Source: Falsiroseomonas oryziterrae (GTDB lineage Bacteria; Pseudomonadota; Alphaproteobacteria; Acetobacterales; Acetobacteraceae). Taken from it: DNA of 58,128 bases. The notes beneath the pieces are model-generated. The model was given only the letters and a program-made list of their open reading frames with translations, was not told the origin of the DNA and ran no database searches. The DNA lies in contig NZ_JAKJIB010000002.1 in assembly GCF_021864505.1 (NCBI RefSeq), forward strand, positions 1-58,128, read 5' to 3'. Position 1 is the stretch's first letter. Every line of letters begins with the position of its first letter. The position numbers and the translations under genes were made by a program. Positions 1-8,408 of this stretch are shown here, piece after piece.

Positions 1-2
1 CG

Positions 3-1994
3 CTGCTGGGAGAGGACGCGACCCGCGAGGTCGAGCGCGCGCTCGCCGGCGCCCCGCAGGCGTCGGATCCGGACTTCGCCGCGCTGGAGGCGCGCCGCCC
101 CTTCGACGCGCTCGCCATCGCCGAACGGCGCCTCGCGCACGCGCCGGGTGATCGCGCCGCGCGACGCCTGCGCATCCTCGCGCTGGAACAGGCCGGCGCG
201 CCCGCGCTGGCCCTGGAAGATGCGCGGCGCCATCCCGGCCTGGTGGATGCGGCTGTGATCGCCCGGCTTGAAGGCGGGGCTGCGGCCTTCCTGGTCCGCT
301 GGGGCGCCGTCAGCCCTGCCTTGCCGCCCGAAGATCCGACCCATCGCTTCGCCGCAACCGACCGCGCCTTGGCCGCGCTCGATGCCGCGATCGCAGCCTG
401 GGAAGGCAGGCCGGAGGCAGCCTCGGCCCGGCGCACCGCGCGTCTCGACCGGTTGATCGCGTTGCGGGACCGCCGACGCATGGCCGAGGTGATCGCGGAG
501 GCCGAGGCGCTGGCGGCCGAGGCGCCGCTGCCGGGCTATGTGCGGGGTGCGATCGGCGACGCGCGCCTGACGCTGCGCCAGCCCGAAGCGGCTGAGCACG
601 ACTTCCGCGCGGCGCTGGAGGCCGAGCCGGGCGCCGTCCAGCCGAGCCTCGGCCTGTTCTATGCGCTGGTCGAGCAGCGCCGCTGGGCGGAGGCGGAGGC
701 CCTCGTCGACGGCCTGGACGCGGCGACGCCGGCCTTCCGCGCGACGCGCGGCGAAGCCGGGGAGGTCGCCGACTGGCAAAAGCTGGACACCGCCTGGGCT
801 GCGGCGCTGCATCGCCTGTTTGCGGACGACCTGCCGGGCGCCGAGGCACGCGCCGAAGCGCTGGTCCGCGCCGCGCCCGCCAACACCACGCTGCGGACGC
901 TGCGCGCCGACATCTGGCGCGCCCGCGGCTTGCCCGGCGCGGCGCTGGAGGAGGCGGAAGCGGCGCTGTCGCTCGAGCCGCTCTCGCTCGGGCTGCGCCT
1001 CTCGCGCGCCGAGGCGCTGATGGATCTCCGCATTTGGCGCGAGGCGGAGGAGATGATCCTGCCGCTGGCGCGCGACTATCCGGAGAACACGGCCGTCCGG
1101 CGGCTCGCCCGACGATGGGCGTTGCACAACCGCTGGGAGCTGGAGGCCGAGGCCCGGTCGGGCCTGGAGCGGGGAAATGCCGAGCCGGAGTTCACGCTGG
1201 CCGCACGCCTCTATTCGCCACCCATCGCCCATGACTGGCGGCTTTTCGTCGGCAGCGGGCTGCGCCGCGGCGACACGCCGGAGGGGCGGGAGAGCATCGC
1301 GCGCGGCCTGCTTGGCCTCGAGTATCGCATCCCGGCGCTCGTGCTGCGCGTCGCCGGTACCTACGATGCCAACGGCGTCAGTCGCGGTGGTGCGCTCGCC
1401 GAAGGCGTTCTCCGGCTCTCGGACCAGTGGCGGATCGAGGCGTCCGGCGAGACCCTGGCCTTCGACACGCCGCTCCGGGCGCTGCGCAACGGCATCACGG
1501 CCGGCGGCGGCGGGGCGGCGCTGGTCTGGCGCGACAGCGAACGGCGCGAGGCCGGCGCGCAGCTTCGCGTCCTGCGCTTCTCCGACGACAACGTCCGCAC
1601 GATCGGCTTCGCGCGCTGGACCGAACGTGTGCTGTCGCAGCCGGATTGGCGCCTGGACCTGACGCCCTATGCCTATGCGACCGAGAACAGCCGTCCCGGT
1701 GGACCCTATTTCGCCCCCCGCCGCGACCTCGAGACCGGCGTGACGGCGCAGCTGAGCTGGGTCGCTTGGCGGCGCTACGAGCGCGATCTCGTCGTGGTCG
1801 GACAGGCGACGGCCGCTGGCTACTGGCAGGAGGATTTCGGCTGGTCGCCGCTGCTGGCGCTCCGCTGGGAGAACCGGCAGTCGCTGAGCGACGCCGCCTA
1901 CATCGCCTATGGCGCCGGCTGGACCCGGCGCGACTATGACGGCGTGGTGAAGGATGCGGTGAGCTTCACCGCGGCGCTGCGCTGGAGGATGTGA
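3..1994 (+). CDS. pgaA: PgaA-like poly-beta-1,6-GlcNAc export porin (5' end outside window)
   Basis: The reading frame is open from base 3 to the stop, about 663 residues, so the start lies upstream of the window; the first internal GTG is at 243. Alternating Ala/Glu/Arg-rich helical pairs in the first ~330 visible residues look like tetratricopeptide repeats, and the last ~280 residues have the alternating aromatic/polar pattern of an outer-membrane beta-barrel. This TPR-plus-barrel layout is that of PgaA, which exports partly deacetylated PNAG across the outer membrane. E. coli PgaA is about 807 residues, so roughly 140 residues (signal peptide, first TPRs) are missing. The call rests mainly on the downstream pgaBCD genes; sequence similarity alone would be weak. 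The stop overlaps the pgaB start. Confidence 0.8.
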   Translation: MLGEDATREVERALAGAPQASDPDFAALEARRPFDALAIAERRLAHAPGDRAARRLRILALEQAGAPALALEDARRHPGLVDAAVIARLEGGAAAFLVRWGAVSPALPPEDPTHRFAATDRALAALDAAIAAWEGRPEAASARRTARLDRLIALRDRRRMAEVIAEAEALAAEAPLPGYVRGAIGDARLTLRQPEAAEHDFRAALEAEPGAVQPSLGLFYALVEQRRWAEAEALVDGLDAATPAFRATRGEAGEVADWQKLDTAWAAALHRLFADDLPGAEARAEALVRAAPANTTLRTLRADIWRARGLPGAALEEAEAALSLEPLSLGLRLSRAEALMDLRIWREAEEMILPLARDYPENTAVRRLARRWALHNRWELEAEARSGLERGNAEPEFTLAARLYSPPIAHDWRLFVGSGLRRGDTPEGRESIARGLLGLEYRIPALVLRVAGTYDANGVSRGGALAEGVLRLSDQWRIEASGETLAFDTPLRALRNGITAGGGGAALVWRDSERREAGAQLRVLRFSDDNVRTIGFARWTERVLSQPDWRLDLTPYAYATENSRPGGPYFAPRRDLETGVTAQLSWVAWRRYERDLVVVGQATAAGYWQEDFGWSPLLALRWENRQSLSDAAYIAYGAGWTRRDYDGVVKDAVSFTAALRWRM

Positions 1995-3943
1995 CGATGC
2001 GAGTCCTCCCGCTCACCCGCCGCGCGCTAATGGCCGCGCCCGCCGGGCTGCTCGTTCTGCCGGGGCAGGGCGGCGCGCAGCCGCGCGGTGCAGGCCGGTT
2101 CGCGGCGCTGAGCTACCATGAAGTCGGCCTCGACGGCCGCGGGCCGCACTACTCGATCTCGGAAAGCCAGTTCGTCCAGCACCTTTCCTGGATGCGCGCG
2201 AATGGCTGGACGGCGGTGTCGCTCGATGACCTGCTCGCTGCACGCGACGGGCGCCGTGCCCTGCCGGAGAAGGCGGCGCTGCTGACCTTCGACGACGGGT
2301 ACGACGACTTCCACGCGCGCGTCTTCCCCGTGCTGCGCGCCTTCGGCTGGCCGGGGATCTTCGCCCTCGTCACCTCCTGGATGGAGGTGCCGCCGGGCGG
2401 CACCTTCGCCTATGGCGACGTGCCGACGCCGCGCGGCGCGCTGATGAGCTGGGCCCAGGCGCGGGAGATGCAGGCGAGCGGGCTGTGCGAATTCGCCGCC
2501 CACACCCACGACCTGCATCGCGGCGTGCCCGCCAATCCGCAGGGCAACGTGCAGCCCGCGCTGCCCACGCGCATCTTCGACCGCGCGACGGGGAGCTACG
2601 AGACCGATGCCGCCTGGACGCGACGGGTCGAGTCCGATCTCGCCCGCTGCGTGCAGATCATGCGCGCACGCCTCGGACGGGCGCCGCGCAGCATGGTCTG
2701 GCCCTATGGCCGCACGAATGGCGAGGCGGTGGCGATCGCGCGTCGGCTCGGCATGCCCGTCGCGCTGACGCTCGATCCGGAGCTGGGGCGGCTCGACCGG
2801 CTGGAGAGCATCGGCCGGCTCCTGCTGATGAACGACCCGAACGTGCCCGACCTGGCGCGGCGGCTGCGCTTCGAGGAGACCGGGCGCGAGCGCGTGCTGC
2901 ATGTCGACCTCGACCATGTCTACGATGCCGACGCCGCGCAGCAGGAGCGCAACCTGGACGCGCTGGTGGAGCGCGTCGCCCGGCTCGGGCCCAGCGCCGT
3001 CTATCTCCAGGCCTTCGCCGATCCGGACGGGGACGGCGCGGCGGAGGCGCTGTATTTCCCGAACCGCCATCTGCCGATGCGCGCCGACCTGTTCAACCGC
3101 GTCTCCTGGCAGCTCTCCTCCCGCGCCGGTGTCGAGGTCTATGCCTGGATGCCGGTTCTCGCCTTCCCGCCCCGCGATCCGTCCGAGGTGGTGGTGCGGT
3201 CCGACACCGGCGCCGCGCATCCGGACTGGCCGCGGCGCCTCTCGCCCTTCGATCCGCGCATCCGCGCGCGCATCGGAGAGATCTACGAGGATCTGGCCAA
3301 GCATGCGCCCATGGCTGGCCTGCTGTTCCACGACGACGCGGTGCTGTCCGACTTCGAGGATGCCAGCCCGGCGGGACGTGCCGCGCTGCGCGAGGCGGGG
3401 CTGCCGGCCGACATCGCGGCCATCCGTGCGGATGCCGCGCTGCTCGCGCGCTGGACGGCGCTCAAGACGCGGACGCTCGTGGACCTGACCCGCGAGCTGC
3501 ACATGCGCGCGCTGCGCTGGCGCGTGCCGCTGCGGACCGCGCGCAACATGTTCGCGCTCCCTGTCCTGCAGCCGGAGAGCGAGGCCTGGTTCGCGCAGTC
3601 CCTGCCGGCCTTCCTCGCCGCCTATGACCGCACGGCGGTGATGGCGATGCCGTTGATGGAGGGTGCGCGCGACCCGGAGGCCTGGCTCCGCCGGCTGCAC
3701 GCCGCCGTCGCGGCGCATCCGGGCGCAATGGAGAAGACGGTGTTCGAGCTGCAGGCGACCGACTGGCGCAGCCGCCCGGCCCGCCCGGTGCCGGCTGCGA
3801 CGCTGCGCGCCCAACTCCGGCTCCTGCAGCGCCTCGGGGCCTGGCACATGGGCTGGTACCCGGACGACTTCCTGCGCAACCATCCGGACGCCGCGACGGT
3901 CGCCGACGTGATCGGCGCGGCAAGCTTCCCGTTTCGGCGCTGA
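1991..3943 (+). CDS. pgaB: PgaB-like poly-beta-1,6-N-acetyl-D-glucosamine N-deacetylase
   Basis: 650 residues, near full PgaB length. The N-terminal half is a CE4-type deacetylase: SYHEV (41-45), the metal-binding TFDDGYDD (99-106) and an HTHDLH motif (171-176). From about residue 300 a second domain with acidic patches matches the C-terminal glycoside-hydrolase-like domain of PgaB that binds and cleaves the de-N-acetylated polymer. The protein is expected in the periplasm, partly deacetylating PNAG before export. The N terminus has twin arginines and a hydrophobic stretch but no cysteine, so the lipoprotein anchor of E. coli PgaB is absent. The GTG at 1991 overlaps the pgaA stop; ATG at 1997 is an equally good start. 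Confidence 0.93.
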   Translation: MTMRVLPLTRRALMAAPAGLLVLPGQGGAQPRGAGRFAALSYHEVGLDGRGPHYSISESQFVQHLSWMRANGWTAVSLDDLLAARDGRRALPEKAALLTFDDGYDDFHARVFPVLRAFGWPGIFALVTSWMEVPPGGTFAYGDVPTPRGALMSWAQAREMQASGLCEFAAHTHDLHRGVPANPQGNVQPALPTRIFDRATGSYETDAAWTRRVESDLARCVQIMRARLGRAPRSMVWPYGRTNGEAVAIARRLGMPVALTLDPELGRLDRLESIGRLLLMNDPNVPDLARRLRFEETGRERVLHVDLDHVYDADAAQQERNLDALVERVARLGPSAVYLQAFADPDGDGAAEALYFPNRHLPMRADLFNRVSWQLSSRAGVEVYAWMPVLAFPPRDPSEVVVRSDTGAAHPDWPRRLSPFDPRIRARIGEIYEDLAKHAPMAGLLFHDDAVLSDFEDASPAGRAALREAGLPADIAAIRADAALLARWTALKTRTLVDLTRELHMRALRWRVPLRTARNMFALPVLQPESEAWFAQSLPAFLAAYDRTAVMAMPLMEGARDPEAWLRRLHAAVAAHPGAMEKTVFELQATDWRSRPARPVPAATLRAQLRLLQRLGAWHMGWYPDDFLRNHPDAATVADVIGAASFPFRR

Positions 3944-3952
3944 GCGGGCGGC

Positions 3953-5221
3953 ATGGACATCCCGGCCTTTCTCTTCCTCGCGCTGATGGCCTTCGTCGGC
4001 ATCTGGCCGCTCTTCATGATGTTCGTCTGGCTGACCGGCGGCCTGGCCTTCTACTGGCTGCACGAGCGCCGGGCGCCGCGCTGGGACACGCTGCCCGACC
4101 TCGGGCCGTCGCCAGTGACCGTCAGCGTCTTGGTGCCCTGCTTCAACGAGGAGGACAACGCGGAGGAGACGATCCGCGCGCTTGCGGCGCAGGCCTATCC
4201 GGCGCTCGAGGTCATCGCGATCAACGACGGCTCGCGCGACCGCACGGCCGAGGTGCTGGACCGGCTGATGGCGGAAATTCCCCGCCTGCGCGTCGTCCAT
4301 CTCGCGCGCAACCAGGGCAAGGCGATGGCGCTGCGCGCCGGCGCGCTTGCGGCGCGGGGCGAGGTGCTGGTCTGCGTCGACGGCGACGCGATCCTCCATC
4401 CGCATTGCGTCGCCTGGCTGGTCCACCGCTTCGCCGACCGGCCGCGGCTCGGCGCGGTCACCGGCAATCCGCGCATCCGCAACCGGTCCTCGCTGCTCGG
4501 GCTGCTGCAGGTGGGCGAGTTCTCCGCCACGATCGGGCTCATCAAGCGCACGCAGCGGGTGGACGGGCGCGTCTTCACAGTCTCGGGCGTCGTCGTCGCC
4601 TTCCGCAAGGCCGCGCTGCAGGATGTGGGATGGTGGACCGACGACAATCTGACGGAGGATGTCGACGTCACCTGGAAGCTGCAGCGCCGCCGCTGGACGG
4701 TGCATTACGAGCCCAACGCGCTGGCCTACATCCTGATGCCGGAGACGCTCCGGGGCCTGTGGAAGCAGCGGGTGCGATGGGCCACGGGGGGGGCGCAGAG
4801 CTTCCTCCGCTACGCGCCGGACCTGCTCACCTGGACCGATCGCCGGATGTGGGGCGTGGTGGGCGAGTACTTCATCACGCTCGTCTGGTGCTATGCGATG
4901 GTGCTGGCGACCGCCCTGGCGCTGCTCGGCCTCGCGGGCCTGCTGCCGGCGTCCTTCCAGCCCGTGCCGGAACTGCTCTCGATCTGGGGCATGCTGCTGT
5001 CGGTCGCTTGCCTGGTCCAGTTCTGGACGAGCCTGGCGATCGACCGCCGCTACGAGCCGCCGGGGTCGGGCAGCTGGCGGGCGCTGTTCTGGGTGATCTG
5101 GTATCCCGTGGCGTTCTGGCTGCTGTCGGCCGGCGCCGCCATCGTGGGCTTCCCCCGTGCGCTCGCGCGGCGCAGCGGCCAGCGCGCGCGATGGGTCAGC
5201 CCGGATCGCGGCTTCCGATGA
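3953..5221 (+). CDS. pgaC: PgaC-like poly-beta-1,6-N-acetyl-D-glucosamine synthase (GT2)
   Basis: 422 residues. An N-terminal membrane segment (about 5-35) precedes a cytoplasmic GT2 domain with the UDP-sugar motif INDGSRDRT (90-98), DGD (143-145), TED (234-236) and QRVRW (272-276). Three or so hydrophobic segments follow in the C-terminal third. This is the processive beta-glycosyltransferase pattern of PgaC/IcaA, which polymerises UDP-GlcNAc at the inner membrane together with PgaD. It starts 9 bases after pgaB and its stop overlaps the pgaD ATG, so the four genes form one operon. Confidence 0.93.
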   Translation: MDIPAFLFLALMAFVGIWPLFMMFVWLTGGLAFYWLHERRAPRWDTLPDLGPSPVTVSVLVPCFNEEDNAEETIRALAAQAYPALEVIAINDGSRDRTAEVLDRLMAEIPRLRVVHLARNQGKAMALRAGALAARGEVLVCVDGDAILHPHCVAWLVHRFADRPRLGAVTGNPRIRNRSSLLGLLQVGEFSATIGLIKRTQRVDGRVFTVSGVVVAFRKAALQDVGWWTDDNLTEDVDVTWKLQRRRWTVHYEPNALAYILMPETLRGLWKQRVRWATGGAQSFLRYAPDLLTWTDRRMWGVVGEYFITLVWCYAMVLATALALLGLAGLLPASFQPVPELLSIWGMLLSVACLVQFWTSLAIDRRYEPPGSGSWRALFWVIWYPVAFWLLSAGAAIVGFPRALARRSGQRARWVSPDRGFR

Positions 5222-5730
5222 CGACGATGCCGCCCGAGCCCTCCTTCATGCCCCCGCCGACGGGGGAGGCGCCCTTCGTCGCACCGCTCATCCTGCGGTC
5301 GGGCGCGCGTCGCCGCGCAGCGATGCTGCGCGATCTCCTGCTCACCATGCTGGTCTGGTGCGGCTGGCTCTACCTGCTGGTCGCAGCGATCGGGGTGTTC
5401 TGGCTGCCTCCCTTCGTCCACGAGCTGCTGCCGGTCGAGCCGCCGGAGTCGCCGCGGCGGATGATCGAGATCGTGCTCGGCTGCGCTGCCGTCGCCGTGC
5501 TCGGCACCGTCTTCGTGGCGGCACGTGCCATGCTGGACCGTCGGCGCTTCGCCGGCGCCGACCGGCGTCGCGCGGCGCCGGAGCCGACGGATGCGCAACT
5601 CGTCGCCGAGCTGCGGGCGGAACCGATCGACCCGGCCGCGCTGCGCGCCGCGCGGCGGATCGTCCTGCACCACGGCGCCCATGGCGTGGTCGAGCGCGCC
5701 GATCTCGATCCTGGCGCGCCCGCCCGCTGA
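5218..5730 (+). CDS. pgaD: PgaD-like accessory subunit of PNAG synthase
   Basis: 170 residues, starting at an ATG that overlaps the pgaC stop (ATGA). A Pro-rich N terminus is followed by two hydrophobic segments (about 42-65 and 85-105) and then a charged cytoplasmic tail. PgaD is a small two-helix membrane protein needed with PgaC for polymerisation and for cyclic-di-GMP control in E. coli; it diverges fast, so position and topology carry the call. It is longer than E. coli PgaD (137 residues), mainly in the tail. It ends directly against the stop of the convergent oxidoreductase gene, with no room for a terminator. Confidence 0.78.
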   Translation: MTTMPPEPSFMPPPTGEAPFVAPLILRSGARRRAAMLRDLLLTMLVWCGWLYLLVAAIGVFWLPPFVHELLPVEPPESPRRMIEIVLGCAAVAVLGTVFVAARAMLDRRRFAGADRRRAAPEPTDAQLVAELRAEPIDPAALRAARRIVLHHGAHGVVERADLDPGAPAR

Positions 5731-6714
5731 TCAGCCCGTGCAGTCCAGCACGACGTTGCCCATCACCGCGCCGGCCTCGACCGCCTCATGCGCGGCGACG
5801 ATGTCGGCGAGGGGGAGCACGCGGCCGATCGCATGCTGCAGCGCGCCGGCCTCCAGCCACGCATTGACCTGCGCCACGCCTGCCTCGCGGGCTGCCGGGG
5901 GAAGCTCGTAGACGATGAAGAAGCGGATCGCCGCGCCGGACAGGATCATCGGCCCGAAGGGCAGCGACATCTCGGCCTTGCCGGAGCCGTAGCAGGCGCA
6001 GAACCCGTCGCGGGCGACGATCTGCGGCAGCAGCGCGGCGTTGGCGGCGAGGTCCACCTCGACCACCCGGTCCACGCCGCGTCCCGACGTCAGGTCGCGC
6101 ACGCGTTCGACGACGTTCTCGGCGCGGTAGTCGATCACCTCGTCGGCGCCCGCGGCCCGCGCATGCGCCGTCTTGGCCGCGGAGCTGACCGTTGCGATCA
6201 CCCGCGCCGCGCCCAGCAGCTTCGCCATCTGGATCGCGTAATGCCCGACGGCGCCCGCGCCGCCCGCCACCAGCACCGTCTGCCCCGCGACGCCGCCATC
6301 GGTCTGCACCGCGCGCCAGGCGGTCAGCGCCGGGATGCCGAGACAGGCGCCCGCTTCGAAGGATGTCGTGTCGGGCAGGCGCACGGCCTGCTCCGTCGGC
6401 ACGGCGATGTGGGTCGCCGCCGTGCCGAAGGCGCGCTTCCACTGGCCGTTCCAGATCCAGACGCGCTGACCGATGCGGCCGTGGTCCACGCCGGGCCCCA
6501 CGGCGTCGATCACGCCGGCGCCGTCGCTGTGCGGGATGACGCGGGGCGCCGCCATCGGCCGCGTGCCGGACCGCGTCTTCCAGTCCGAAGGGTTCACGCC
6601 GGAGGTGGCAAGCCGCACCAGAACCTCGCCCGCTGCCGGTGTCGGCGTCGGCATCTCGCCCACGACCAGCACCTCCCGTGCCGGACCGTTCCGCTCGTAC
6701 CAGGCTGCGCGCAT
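5731..6714 (-). CDS. Zinc-independent NADPH:quinone oxidoreductase (medium-chain dehydrogenase family)
   Basis: 327 residues, starting at MRAAWY; an in-frame extension upstream has no family resemblance. The protein shows the quinone oxidoreductase/zeta-crystallin layout: an N-terminal GroES-like domain with NPSDWK (41-46) and PHSDGAGV (61-68), then a Rossmann fold with VAGGAGAVGHYA (149-160) for NADPH. The cysteine/histidine zinc ligands of alcohol dehydrogenases are absent. It probably reduces quinones or other activated carbonyls in the cytoplasm; the substrate cannot be told. It is transcribed away from the amidase genes. Confidence 0.85.
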   Translation of the reverse strand: MRAAWYERNGPAREVLVVGEMPTPTPAAGEVLVRLATSGVNPSDWKTRSGTRPMAAPRVIPHSDGAGVIDAVGPGVDHGRIGQRVWIWNGQWKRAFGTAATHIAVPTEQAVRLPDTTSFEAGACLGIPALTAWRAVQTDGGVAGQTVLVAGGAGAVGHYAIQMAKLLGAARVIATVSSAAKTAHARAAGADEVIDYRAENVVERVRDLTSGRGVDRVVEVDLAANAALLPQIVARDGFCACYGSGKAEMSLPFGPMILSGAAIRFFIVYELPPAAREAGVAQVNAWLEAGALQHAIGRVLPLADIVAAHEAVEAGAVMGNVVLDCTG

Positions 6715-6829
6715 GGGGCCCTCCCTCGATGGGGCCTTCTCCCAGGCTGCAGCGGCGACGCCAAGGGGGGCGGCTTCGCAATCCGGCCGTCTCCGTCCTA
6801 GCCTCGGCGCCGCGAGACGAGGAGGTGTC

Positions 6830-7015
6830 ATGCCCGACCAGCCGCAACCGCCCGTGGCGGAGATCCTCCGACGCGCGGGCTACGACCTGCCGGCCGGGAC
6901 GCTGGCCGATCTCGGCCACGCGCATGCGCTGCTGCAGACGATGCTGGCGCGCCTCGCCCCACCCGCACCGGAGGCCGAGCCGGCTACCGTCTTTCGCCCG
7001 GAGGCTCCGCGATGA
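6830..7015 (+). CDS. AtzG-like small subunit (DUF4089 type) paired with amidase
   Basis: 61 residues from the ATG at 6830, behind a good ribosome site (GAGGAGGTG). Its stop overlaps the amidase ATG. The pattern PVAEILRRAGYDLP followed by an amphipathic helix ending in ML and a loose Pro/Glu tail resembles AtzG. AtzG is a small partner that wraps around the AtzE amidase in a complex likened to the GatCAB transamidosome, and is needed to make soluble AtzE. A small protein of this type directly overlapping an amidase gene strongly suggests a two-subunit enzyme here too. Confidence 0.75.
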   Translation: MPDQPQPPVAEILRRAGYDLPAGTLADLGHAHALLQTMLARLAPPAPEAEPATVFRPEAPR

Positions 7016-8403
7016 TGCCGATGAGCATCGCCGAGGCGGCGTCCGCCTTCCGTGCGCGTAGCCTCTCGCCGGTCGAACTGGCGAAAGAGTGCCTTGCCCG
7101 CATCGCGCGGCTCGACACCCAGTTGCACGCCTTCGTCGCGGTGACGGAGGAGCGCGCCCTGGCCGATGCGCGCGCGGCGGAAGCCAGGATCGGACGCGGT
7201 GAGGCGCGCGGGCCCCTCGACGGCATTCCCTTTGCGCACAAGGACATCGTGGGCACCGCCGGCATCGCGACGACATCCTGCTCGCGCGTGATGCAGGGCC
7301 AGGTGCCGGCGCGCGACGCGCATGCGGCGGCGCGGCTGGCGGAGGCCGGCACGGTGCTGCTCGGCAAGCTGACGACGCATGAGTTCGCGCTCGGCGGCCC
7401 GTCCTTCGACCTGCCCTGGCCGCCGGCGCGCAATCCTTGGGACACGGCGCGCTTCACCGGCGGCTCGAGCAGCGGATCGGCGGCGGCGATTGCGGCCGGG
7501 CTGGTGCTCGCCGCGACTGGCTCCGACACGCTCGGCTCCATCCGCTCGCCGGCGCATTTCTGCGGCATCACCGGGCTGAAGCCGACCTATGGGCTGGTCG
7601 GCCGCAGCGGCGTCTTCCCGCTCGCCCAGTCGCTCGATCATGTCGGGCCGATGGCACGCAGCGCGGAGGATTGCGCGCTGCTGCTGGAGGCGATGGCTGG
7701 CGCGGATCCGGAGGATCCGGCCAGCGCGGGCCGCGATGCCGCGGGCGTGGCCGGGACGCTCGGAGGTGGCGTCAAGGGCCTGCGCATCGGCGTTGTGCGG
7801 CACTTCCACGAGCGGGACAACCGCGCGAGCCCCGGCGTGCTGGCGAATCTCGAAGCCGCGCTCAACGTCTTCCGCGGCCTCGGTGCGGAGGTGCGGGACG
7901 TCACGCTGCCGCCCTTGGCCGACTGGCATGCCGTCGGCGCCACCATCATGCTCGCGGAGGCGCACGCGATCCACGCGCCCTGGCTGCGCACGCGCTTCGC
8001 CCAGTATGGCGCGCTGTTCCGCGAGCGCGTTGTGCTCGGCGCCGCGATCGGCAGCGAAGCCTATCTGAACGCGCAGCGCCGTCGACGCGCGCTTTGCGCC
8101 GCGATGGAGCAGGCCTTCCGCGACCACGACGTGCTCGTGTCCGTCGCGCAGCCGAGCGAGGCGCCGGAGATCGGCGCGGTGTCGCGCTGGGGCGTGCTGG
8201 AACTCGGCTCGCTCACCTCGCCCTTCAACGTCACCGGCGGGCCGGCTCTGTCGCTGCCGACCGGCTTCGGCGCGGGCGGGCTGCCGACGGGCATGCAGAT
8301 CGGCGGTCCGGCCTTCGCCGATGCGCTGGTCCTGTGCGCCGCGCACGCCTTCCAGCAGGCGACCGACTGGCACCGGCGCCAGCCGCCGATGGCGGCCGGC
8401 TGA
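7012..8403 (+). CDS. Amidase, AtzE-like (amidase signature family)
   Basis: 463 residues. The Ser-cisSer-Lys triad of amidase-signature enzymes is visible: Lys77 in HKDIVG, the glycine/serine motif GGSSSGS (150-156) and nucleophile Ser176 in SDTLGSIRSP. The position before the nucleophile glycine is Leu rather than the usual Gly. With the small gene just upstream, the closest relative in function is probably AtzE (1-carboxybiuret hydrolase), but related pairs act on other amides, so the substrate is open. Cytoplasmic. ATG at 7012 and 7015 are both possible. The stop lies 5 bases before the stop of the convergent Bug gene. Confidence 0.88.
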   Translation: MMPMSIAEAASAFRARSLSPVELAKECLARIARLDTQLHAFVAVTEERALADARAAEARIGRGEARGPLDGIPFAHKDIVGTAGIATTSCSRVMQGQVPARDAHAAARLAEAGTVLLGKLTTHEFALGGPSFDLPWPPARNPWDTARFTGGSSSGSAAAIAAGLVLAATGSDTLGSIRSPAHFCGITGLKPTYGLVGRSGVFPLAQSLDHVGPMARSAEDCALLLEAMAGADPEDPASAGRDAAGVAGTLGGGVKGLRIGVVRHFHERDNRASPGVLANLEAALNVFRGLGAEVRDVTLPPLADWHAVGATIMLAEAHAIHAPWLRTRFAQYGALFRERVVLGAAIGSEAYLNAQRRRRALCAAMEQAFRDHDVLVSVAQPSEAPEIGAVSRWGVLELGSLTSPFNVTGGPALSLPTGFGAGGLPTGMQIGGPAFADALVLCAAHAFQQATDWHRRQPPMAAG

Positions 8404-8408
8404 GGTCG

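Noticed and set aside
2027-4705. Very long minus-strand open frame (892 codons) opposite pgaB and pgaC
   Set aside because: It is the complement of clearly coding sequence, its translation is low-complexity Arg/His/Pro/Glu without any motif, and such frames are expected in high-GC coding DNA.
6715-6831. N-terminal extension of the quinone oxidoreductase by 39 codons
   Set aside because: MRAAWY is the usual family start, and the extension has no family resemblance.
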